DNA of 64,000 nucleotides from Actinoplanes missouriensis 431 (GTDB taxonomy: Bacteria > Actinomycetota > Actinomycetes > Mycobacteriales > Micromonosporaceae), in NCBI RefSeq assembly GCF_000284295.1, contig NC_017093.1, positions 3,968,001-4,032,000 on the forward strand, given 5' to 3'. Made by a program: the position numbers and the translations under genes. Position 1 is the stretch's first letter. The number at the start of each line of letters is the position of its first letter. The notes below the pieces were generated by a model. The model searched no databases, was not told the origin of the DNA, and saw only the letters and a program-made list of their open reading frames with translations. Shown piece after piece: positions 58,330 through 64,000 of the stretch.

Positions 58330-59283
58330 ATGGCTGTCACCCCGCGGGCACCCGGTGACCCGCATCCTTATCCGGACGACGCCACCCAGGTGGTTCAGCG
58401 CGACGCTTTCGCGCTGAACGGCCCGCAGTGGGACGCACCGGCGCCCGGCACTTCCGGACCTGCGGGAACCGGCCGCCACCCCGATCCACAGCCGACCGGC
58501 TCCGGTACGGGACCGGTCGGAGCGATGGACGTGACGATGGTCATGCCGAGGCTTGACCGGCCGCGGTGGCGGGCTGTCGAACCGGGCGACCTGGAGCGGG
58601 TCGCGAAGCGGCGGCGGAACCGGCGGGTGGCGAGCACCGCGCTCGCCGCCACCGGGCTGATCGCGGTGGTCTCGGCGGCGTTCACGGTGCTGGACACCGA
58701 ACCCGGTGACCCGACGTTCGCCGTGGCCGTTCCCACGGTCGTGGCCACGGGAATGTCGCCGAGCGCCGAGCCCTCGGAGCTTCCCCCGCTGCGGACGGTC
58801 ACGGCCGGGCCGGTGGACAGCCCCGACGGGACGCCGTCGCCTGATCCGGATCAGTCGTCGGCGGCTCCGGGGCACTCGCCGAGCAGTCGCGCCGGAGCTC
58901 GCCGTACCGCGCAGGCACCGCCGGCCGGTCGCCGGGCGACGCGGGCGACCGTGGCGCCTACCGCGACCGTGGACCCGGACGAGACCGAGGTGAGCATCTC
59001 GTCCCCGCAGGACGGTGAGACCGTCGGCGACAGCGTCACGGTCAGCGGCGAGTCGCGGGCGCCCGACGGGTATCAGGTCTGGCTGCTGACCCGTTCCGGT
59101 CAGAGCGGGACGTGGCAGGTGGCGGGTGGGTGCGGCGAGCAGCGGCACTTCGTCTGCGATCCGGTCAGCCTGGACAGCAGCGAGGACACCCACCACCTGG
59201 CGGTGATCGTCACCGACGACGCGAACGAGCCCAGCGCCAGTCTCGCCCGCGACGAGGTGACGGTGCACCGGCCGGAGAGCTGA
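58330..59283 (+). CDS. Single-pass membrane protein with extracytoplasmic Ig-like domain
   Basis: A 317-residue protein. A disordered cytoplasmic N-terminus of about 100 residues (Pro/Asp-rich, ending in the basic RVAKRRRNRR) precedes one membrane span (VASTALAATGLIAVVSAAFT, near 102-121), a Ser/Pro/Thr-rich stalk and a C-terminal beta-sandwich of about 90 residues: TEVSISSPQDGETVGDSVTV, GYQVWLLTRSGQSGTWQVAG. The last domain resembles Big/Ig-like modules. It may sense or bind at the cell surface. ATG 58330 has GGAAGG seven bases upstream; GTG 58309 is possible. Confidence 0.78.
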   Translation: MAVTPRAPGDPHPYPDDATQVVQRDAFALNGPQWDAPAPGTSGPAGTGRHPDPQPTGSGTGPVGAMDVTMVMPRLDRPRWRAVEPGDLERVAKRRRNRRVASTALAATGLIAVVSAAFTVLDTEPGDPTFAVAVPTVVATGMSPSAEPSELPPLRTVTAGPVDSPDGTPSPDPDQSSAAPGHSPSSRAGARRTAQAPPAGRRATRATVAPTATVDPDETEVSISSPQDGETVGDSVTVSGESRAPDGYQVWLLTRSGQSGTWQVAGGCGEQRHFVCDPVSLDSSEDTHHLAVIVTDDANEPSASLARDEVTVHRPES

Positions 59284-59316
59284 CGAACCGGCCCGGGCCC
59301 ACGAACCCGCCACCGG

Positions 59317-60156
59317 CTACGAGACGGCCACCCTCGCCAGCATCGGGCGGACCAGCTCGGCGAACTCGTCCGGGCGCTCGATCTGCGGCATGTGCCCGGT
59401 GTTGCCGAACAGGTGGGACTGGGCGTGCGGGAACGCGGCCCGGGCGGCCGCCAGGTGCGCGCACGGCAGGATCACGTCCCGGTCACCCCACATGATCATC
59501 GTGGGTCTGGGGTGGGCGGCGACGCGTTCCAGCAGCGCGGTCCGCCACGACGCGGCCACACCGCGGAACCCGCCGAGCGCCTTGGCGACCTCCAGGTAGA
59601 CCGGGGCGAAATCGGGCTGGCGGGCCACCTTGATGGCCATCTCGATCCGCTCCGGGGTGACCAGCGAGCGGTCGGCGAAGAGTTGCCGTTCCACCCGCGG
59701 CGCGGTTCGCGGATCGATCCGGGACAGCAGCCGGCGGCCGAGGCCGGGCACGGCGAGCAGCCGCAGCGCGAACGTCACCTCCTTGCCGAAGCCGGCGCTG
59801 TTCACCAGGGTCAGCGTCGACACCCGGGCCGGAGTGGACGCCAGCATGGTCATCGAGACCGCGCCGCCGAGCGAGTTGCCCATCAGGTGCACGGATCCGA
59901 GCCCGAGCTCGTCGAGCGTCGCCCACACGCCGTCCGCGAGGACGTCCAAGGTCGTCGGCGCGGGCATGCGCTGGGAGAGGCCGAAGCCGGGCATGTCGAG
60001 GCTGATCACGCGGTACCGGTCGTCGAAGCGGTCATGCTGCAGCGACCAGTCCTCGAGGCTGCGGCCGATGCCGTGCAGCATCACCACGGCAGGGGCGTCG
60101 GACGGGCCGGTCTCGTGGACGCGGATGCGCGTACCCCGTACCCCCAGGAATCTCAT
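59317..60156 (-). CDS. Alpha/beta hydrolase
   Basis: A 279-residue alpha/beta hydrolase with a complete triad: Ser95 (MGNSLGGAVS), about Asp227 (WGDRDVILP) and about His255 (GNTGHMPQIERPDEF). The oxyanion-side motif is VVMLHGIGRSLEDW. It is the last of five overlapping genes (ATGA overlap with the SDR). After Baeyer-Villiger oxidation of a ketone, such an esterase would hydrolyse the ester or lactone formed. Confidence 0.92.
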   Translation of the reverse strand: MRFLGVRGTRIRVHETGPSDAPAVVMLHGIGRSLEDWSLQHDRFDDRYRVISLDMPGFGLSQRMPAPTTLDVLADGVWATLDELGLGSVHLMGNSLGGAVSMTMLASTPARVSTLTLVNSAGFGKEVTFALRLLAVPGLGRRLLSRIDPRTAPRVERQLFADRSLVTPERIEMAIKVARQPDFAPVYLEVAKALGGFRGVAASWRTALLERVAAHPRPTMIMWGDRDVILPCAHLAAARAAFPHAQSHLFGNTGHMPQIERPDEFAELVRPMLARVAVS

Positions 60157-61013
60157 CGCCGGACCACCGGCCGAGCGGAACCGGACCGCGACGCGGACGC
60201 CGTGGTCAGCGTGCGCATGATCCGTGCGTGGCCGACCGGCAGGAGCCGGGCCAGGATGTCCGGGATCTTCGCACTCGTGGAGATCAGCAGGCGCGCCTGC
60301 CGCGACGCGATCGCCCGCAGGATCTGCTCCGCGGCCTTGTCGGGGGGAAAGCTGAGCAACGCGGCGAAGAGCTTGCGGTTGGGTTCGATCTCCTTCTCCG
60401 GTACGGATACGCCTACCAGCGCGCTCTCGGCGATCCGGGTTCGAATGCCGCCGGGGTGCACGGTCGTCACGCCGATCCCGTTCTCGGCGAGTTCGGCGCG
60501 CAACGATTCGCTCAACCCGCGCAGCGCGAACTTGCTGGCGCTGTACGCGGATTGACCAGGTGGAGCGATCAACCCGAACAGACTTGACACGTTGACTAGA
60601 TGCGATCCAGTCGAGAGGGCCGGCAGCAAGGCGTGGGTGAGCAGCATCGGCGCCCGGAAGTTCACGTTCATGACGGTCTCGAACTGCTCGACCGAGACCT
60701 GGTCGAAGCGGCCGCCGAGCGCGATCCCGGCGTTGTTGATCAGCAGGCCGACCCGCGGGTGATCGGCGAGGATGCCGGCTGCCAGGGCCTCCACGGTGGA
60801 CCGGTCGGCGAGGTCGGCAACGACGGTCCGCACGGCGAGACCGGGATGGGCGCCGCGGATCCGGTCGGCGACCGGCGTGAGGCGTGCCTCGTCGACGTCG
60901 ACCAGGACCAGGTCGCTCCCGCGCGCGGCCAGGCCGTAGGCGAGGTGTTCGCCGATGCCGCTGGCGGCGCCGGTGAGCACGGCGGTCTGTCCGGCGAAGC
61001 GGTAGGGCTTCAT
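60153..61013 (-). CDS. Short-chain dehydrogenase/reductase
   Basis: A 286-residue classical SDR. The cofactor motif TGAASGIG is at 14-21, LINNAGIALGG near 91-101, and the catalytic Ser143, Tyr157 and Lys161 lie in VNVSSLFGLIAPP and SAYSASKFAL. It would interconvert an alcohol and a ketone, supplying or removing the ketone used by the adjacent monooxygenase. Start and stop overlap both neighbours by 4 bp. Confidence 0.93.
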   Translation of the reverse strand: MKPYRFAGQTAVLTGAASGIGEHLAYGLAARGSDLVLVDVDEARLTPVADRIRGAHPGLAVRTVVADLADRSTVEALAAGILADHPRVGLLINNAGIALGGRFDQVSVEQFETVMNVNFRAPMLLTHALLPALSTGSHLVNVSSLFGLIAPPGQSAYSASKFALRGLSESLRAELAENGIGVTTVHPGGIRTRIAESALVGVSVPEKEIEPNRKLFAALLSFPPDKAAEQILRAIASRQARLLISTSAKIPDILARLLPVGHARIMRTLTTASASRSGSARPVVRR

Positions 61014-62464
61014 GAGGCCACCTTCTCAGGAACGGGCGCGTGGGTGAAGGTCATGTCGCGGGTGACGTCGGCGCGCGGGGTGGCGACGACGTCGCGCAGG
61101 TAGTTCTGCCGGACGATCCACGGATCACGGTCGCCCTGCCGGGGGAACTTGTCGAGAGCCCGCTGGACGTACCCGGAGGAGAGGTCGATCAGCGGGCGTC
61201 CGCTGCGCGCCGGGGCGGTCGGTGTGGCCGTCGCGTAGCGGTGCCGGGCCATGTGGTCGAGCAGTTTCAGCACGTACCTGTGGGAGAGGTCGGCGCGCAG
61301 CGTCCAGGAAGCGTTGGTGTACCCGATGCAGTAGGCGAAGTTCGGCACGCCGCTGAGCATCAGCCCGCGATAGGCCGCATGCTGTCCGATGTTGATCGGT
61401 TCGCCGTCGACCGCGAGCTGGACACCGCCGACCGGCAGCAGCGACAGCCCGGTCGCCGAGACGACCACGTCGGCCTCCACGATCGTGCCGGACCTGAGCC
61501 GGATGCCCTCCGGCACGAACGTGTCGATGTGGTCGGTCACCACCGACGCCCGGCCCTCGCTGATCACCTGGAAGAGGTCACCGGACGGGATCACGCAGAG
61601 CCGCTGGTCCCAGGGGTCGTAGCGGGGCTTGAAGTGCTCATCCACGTACTCGGGATTTTTCAGATATCGCACCGCCATGCCGCGCAGCGCCCGCCGGACC
61701 AGCTGCGGCCGCCGCCGCGCGAGCTGGTAGAAACCCTGCGTGAGCAGGATGTTCTTGGCGCGGGCGACCCGGTTCGCCGCCTTCGGCGGCAGAGCCTTCC
61801 GGGCCAGGTCGGCGATCACGTCGCGGTTCGGCAGAGCCGTCAGGTACGAGGGGGAGCGCTGGAGCATCGTGACGTGCGCCGCGTCGGCGGCCATGGCGGG
61901 CACCAGGGTGACGGCGGTGGCTCCGCTGCCGATCACGACGACCCGCTTGCCGGTGTAGTCCAGGTCCTCCGGCCAGAACTGCGGGTGCACGAGGGTCCCG
62001 GTGAAGTCCGACAATCCGGCGAAGTCGGGCTGGTGACCCTCGGTGTAGCTGTAGTAGCCGGCGCAGCCGTAGAGGAAGGCGCAGGTCAGGACGGATCCGT
62101 CGGCCGTGCGCACGGTCCAGCGGGAGTCCGTGCTCGACCAGTCGGCGCGCACGACACGCTGGTCGAAGCGGATGTGCCGGGTGATCCCGGCCTCGGCAGC
62201 GGTCTCCTCGATGTAGCGGCGGATCTTGTCCCCGGAGGCCAGGGACTCCGGCTCCCGCCACGGGCGGAAGGGGTAGCTCAGCGTGTACATGTCCGAATCG
62301 GATCTCACGCCCGGATAGCGGAACAGGTCCCAGGTGCCGCCGATGGCGCTGCGGGCCTCCAGGATCGCGTAGGTGTCGCCGGGGCGCTGGTCCTGGAGTC
62401 GCCAGGCAGCGCCGATCCCGGACAGCCCGGCGCCGATGATCAGGACGTCGAAGTGCTCGGTCAT
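61010..62464 (-). CDS. Flavoprotein monooxygenase, Baeyer-Villiger type
   Basis: A 484-residue FAD- and NADPH-dependent monooxygenase. FAD motif GAGLSGIG (11-18), Baeyer-Villiger fingerprint FTGTLVHPQFWP (154-165, FxGxxxHxxxWP) and second Rossmann motif GSGATAVTLVPA (179-190) are all present. It converts ketones to esters or lactones with O2. Related proteins act on long-chain or steroid-like ketones, but the substrate here is unknown. The start at ATG 62464 fits the FAD motif; its stop and start overlap both neighbouring genes. Confidence 0.92.
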   Translation of the reverse strand: MTEHFDVLIIGAGLSGIGAAWRLQDQRPGDTYAILEARSAIGGTWDLFRYPGVRSDSDMYTLSYPFRPWREPESLASGDKIRRYIEETAAEAGITRHIRFDQRVVRADWSSTDSRWTVRTADGSVLTCAFLYGCAGYYSYTEGHQPDFAGLSDFTGTLVHPQFWPEDLDYTGKRVVVIGSGATAVTLVPAMAADAAHVTMLQRSPSYLTALPNRDVIADLARKALPPKAANRVARAKNILLTQGFYQLARRRPQLVRRALRGMAVRYLKNPEYVDEHFKPRYDPWDQRLCVIPSGDLFQVISEGRASVVTDHIDTFVPEGIRLRSGTIVEADVVVSATGLSLLPVGGVQLAVDGEPINIGQHAAYRGLMLSGVPNFAYCIGYTNASWTLRADLSHRYVLKLLDHMARHRYATATPTAPARSGRPLIDLSSGYVQRALDKFPRQGDRDPWIVRQNYLRDVVATPRADVTRDMTFTHAPVPEKVAS

Positions 62465-62901
62465 GCGGTCCTCCCGAACCAGGGCGGCGTGCCGGTGCCG
62501 GAGATCCGTACCCCGCCCCAAGGGTCGGGTTCGCTCAGCTTGACCGGGGTCTCTCTGCGGTCGACGACGATGACGGCTTTCCGGAGGCCGCTGCCGACCC
62601 GGTCGCGGAGCACGTCGTCGGGGTTGGTGCGGCCGGCCCAGCGGAAGCGGCCCTCGATCGGCTCGAAGCGTGCGGACATCCGGACGTCGACCGTGATCGT
62701 TCCGTCGTCGAGGCGGAGTGTGGCCGGTCCGCGGTACTCCTCGTCGTCACCACCAACGGAATAGTCAACATTGACTGAGCCGCTCGTGTCGACGGCGTTG
62801 CTGGTGTTGACTGGACCGCTCGTGTTGACGGCGTTGCTGATGTTGACTGGGCCGCTCTCGTTGACGGGGTCGTCAATGTTGACTGGGTCGTCGGTTGTCA
62901 C
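62461..62901 (-). CDS. DUF4873 protein with repeat-expanded N-terminus
   Basis: A 146-residue protein. The C-terminal 95 residues (EEYRGPATLRLDDGTITVDV, ARFEPIEGRFRWAGRTNPDD, WGGVRISGTGTPPWF) are the DUF4873 domain, often found next to or fused to flavin monooxygenases in actinobacteria. Residues 7-48 are six-residue repeats starting Val-Asn (such as VNTSGP, VNISNA, VNIDDP), encoded by 18-bp tandem units. The GTG start at 62901 overlaps the tetR stop (GTGA) and the stop overlaps the monooxygenase ATG. It probably assists the monooxygenase. Confidence 0.85.
   Translation of the reverse strand: MTTDDPVNIDDPVNESGPVNISNAVNTSGPVNTSNAVDTSGSVNVDYSVGGDDEEYRGPATLRLDDGTITVDVRMSARFEPIEGRFRWAGRTNPDDVLRDRVGSGLRKAVIVVDRRETPVKLSEPDPWGGVRISGTGTPPWFGRTA
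62771..62896. repeat. 18-bp TTGAC tandem repeat in the DUF4873 gene (7 units)
   Basis: Seven 18-bp units starting at 62771, 62789, 62807, 62825, 62843, 62861 and 62879. All except the second begin TTGAC (the second is TCGAC). Two subtypes alternate in the first five units: TTGACTGGACCGCTCGTG-like and TTGACGGCGTTGCTGATG-like. Confidence 0.95.
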
Positions 62902-63593
62902 TCGGCCTCCGTCCACTGGTGTGCGGCCAGTCCACCGGGTAGATCGGCGGCGCGTTGCATGCCGGCGATGCCGCCCCAGAGGAACGTCGTCAAGTACTCG
63001 CAGAGCGCCTCCCGGCTGATCGGCTGCTGCTGCCGCAGCCACCAGTCACCGACCGACTGGACGTAGCCGACCACCCCGTAAGCCCACGGGAGCGCGGCGC
63101 CCGAGTCGAGCCCGCGAGCACGCAGCCGGTCGCCGAAGATCCGGGCGAGGCCGCTGGCCACGGTGTCCATCACGTCGGCGACCACGTCACGGTGCCGGGC
63201 GATGTCCGGCTGGTGCACGACGAACCGGTACAGGTTCAGGTCGCCCTCGATCTGCGCCAGATAGACGTCGATGACCGCGGCGACGATCGCCCGGTCCTCC
63301 CGGAGACCGGCGACGGCCGGGACCATCGCCTCCAGGATGATCTCACCGGCCTGCTGGCCGACCGCGAGCCACAGCTCCGATTTGTCGGCGAAGTACCGGT
63401 AGAGCACCGGCTTGCTGACCCCGGCGTGCGCGGCGATGGCCTCCATGCCGATGTCCGGCCCGTGCAGCCGGATCGCCTCGATCGCCGCGGTGGTCAGCTC
63501 GGCCCGGCGTTGCTCGCGATGGTTGTCCCAGCGACCGCGACGGCCATCGCCACGCTTCGATGGGGGATTGACGGGTGGTGTGGCCGAGTTCAT
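62898..63593 (-). CDS. TetR-family transcriptional regulator
   Basis: A 231-residue TetR regulator. A basic N-terminal tail (PSKRGDGRRGRWDNHREQRR) precedes the HTH, LTTAAIEAIRLHGPDIGMEA, then IAAHAGVSKPVLYRYFADKS (residues 33-75). The ligand domain holds the LNLYRFVVHQPDIARH type of sequence. It is first in the five-gene operon and divergent from the diiron oxygenase gene. The palindromes at 63604-63624 are its likely operator. ATG 63593 is chosen over the open upstream frame because that frame runs through the operator. Confidence 0.92.
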   Translation of the reverse strand: MNSATPPVNPPSKRGDGRRGRWDNHREQRRAELTTAAIEAIRLHGPDIGMEAIAAHAGVSKPVLYRYFADKSELWLAVGQQAGEIILEAMVPAVAGLREDRAIVAAVIDVYLAQIEGDLNLYRFVVHQPDIARHRDVVADVMDTVASGLARIFGDRLRARGLDSGAALPWAYGVVGYVQSVGDWWLRQQQPISREALCEYLTTFLWGGIAGMQRAADLPGGLAAHQWTEAE

Positions 63594-63603
63594 AGTACAA
63601 GAA

Positions 63604-63624
63604 GTAACTGTTACCGCCGGTAAC
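63604..63624. promoter_or_regulatory. Overlapping GTAAC/GTTAC palindromes, TetR operator
   Basis: GTAAC-T-GTTAC (63604-63614) and GTTACC-GCC-GGTAAC (63610-63624) are both perfect and share the central GTTAC. They lie 11 bp from the tetR ATG and 23 bp from the divergent diiron oxygenase ATG. Confidence 0.8.
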
Positions 63625-63646
63625 GTCAAGACCCGTCGGAGGGCCC

Positions 63647-64000
63647 ATGACCACCGTGACTCCGCCCGACCGCGATCGCACCGCCACCCGGCTGCTCCGC
63701 TCGTCCGCGGAGCACTCCTACGACCCCGAGGTCGAGATCGACTGGGACGCGCCGTTCGTGCCCGGCAAGTTCTTCGTGCCGCCGCACCGGTCCAGCCTCT
63801 ACGGGACGGCGCTCTGGGACCGGATGACCGAGGAGCAGCGCATCGAGCTCACCAAACACGAGGTCGCGAGCATCGCCGGCCTCGGCGTCTGGTTCGAGAC
63901 GATCCTCATGCAGCTGCTCATCCGCGACTACTTCAAACAGGACCCGACCGCGGCCCACGCGCAGTACGCGCTCACCGAGATCGGCGACGAGTGCCGTCAC
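63647..64000 (+). CDS. AurF-like diiron oxygenase, 5' part
   Basis: The first 118 residues of a protein that runs off the window. FVPGKFFVPPHRSSLYGTAL, then RIELTKHEVASIAGLGVWFE carries the first metal ligand (the Glu of KHE). The last visible motif TEIGDECRH is the E-x-x-H-type diiron ligand site of the AurF (p-aminobenzoate N-oxygenase) family. ATG 63647 follows CGGAGGG. Family members oxygenate amines or act on unknown substrates. Divergence from the TetR operon suggests joint regulation with the Baeyer-Villiger pathway. Confidence 0.85.
   Translation, partial: MTTVTPPDRDRTATRLLRSSAEHSYDPEVEIDWDAPFVPGKFFVPPHRSSLYGTALWDRMTEEQRIELTKHEVASIAGLGVWFETILMQLLIRDYFKQDPTAAHAQYALTEIGDECRH

Overview
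The window is very GC-rich, uses many GTG and a few TTG starts, and carries typical actinobacterial families: F420/FMN luciferase-like (LLM) oxidoreductases, the SAM-dependent methyltransferase family once called DUF574, HTH-citrate synthase fusions and MarR/TetR/HxlR regulators. I infer an actinobacterium, most likely a filamentous Micromonosporaceae member such as Actinoplanes. The genus is inference. I see no rRNA, tRNA, CRISPR, prophage or intact insertion sequence; the window is mostly ordinary chromosome with one small defence-like patch.

Layout. 1-3.5 kb: 3' end of an LLM gene, a Ppx/GppA phosphatase, a formylglycine-generating enzyme and an Hsp20 gene behind a near-perfect CIRCE element. 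3.5-9.5 kb: two coupled giant FtsX-like permeases. 9.6-16.6 kb: large catalase, P1 peptidase, LLM enzyme, DUF427 protein, YbaK deacylase, a QorB-like reductase with divergent HxlR regulator, and a UBP-type zinc finger protein. 16.7-19.4 kb: chemoreceptor and diguanylate cyclase. 19.5-24.6 kb: acyl-CoA catabolism (AMACR-like CoA racemase, acyl-CoA dehydrogenase, TetR, propionyl-CoA synthetase). 24.7-36 kb: a membrane sulfatase-fold protein, three consecutive LLM monooxygenases, a quinone oxidoreductase/HxlR pair, LysR, GNAT and a polar amino acid ABC transporter, plausibly for scavenging organosulfur or similar compounds. 36-43 kb: secreted and small membrane proteins, a methyltransferase, and an alpha-glucosidase with its LacI regulator. 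43.2-46.6 kb: a defence/toxin-antitoxin patch with a broken OLD-type nuclease, VapBC, a Panacea-type antitoxin with an unknown partner, and a gene fragment. 46.6-52.8 kb: SsuD-like monooxygenase and two efflux systems, each next to a MarR regulator with a palindromic operator. 52.8-58 kb: TPR protein, GH16-like protein, nitroreductase and two divergent citrate synthases. 58-64 kb: a secreted-domain protein and a five-gene operon (TetR, DUF4873, Baeyer-Villiger monooxygenase, SDR, alpha/beta hydrolase) with overlapping start/stop codons, divergent from an AurF-like diiron oxygenase.

The most unusual signal is not a gene. Short tandem repeats of 17-18 bp carrying a TTGAC/GTCAA core occur at three separate loci, two of them inside reading frames. 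Separately, at least four genes (five counting the TTGAC array behind the propionyl-CoA synthetase gene) have their 3' end, including the stop codon, tandemly duplicated. Together these suggest an active local duplication process, possibly with a sequence-specific component.
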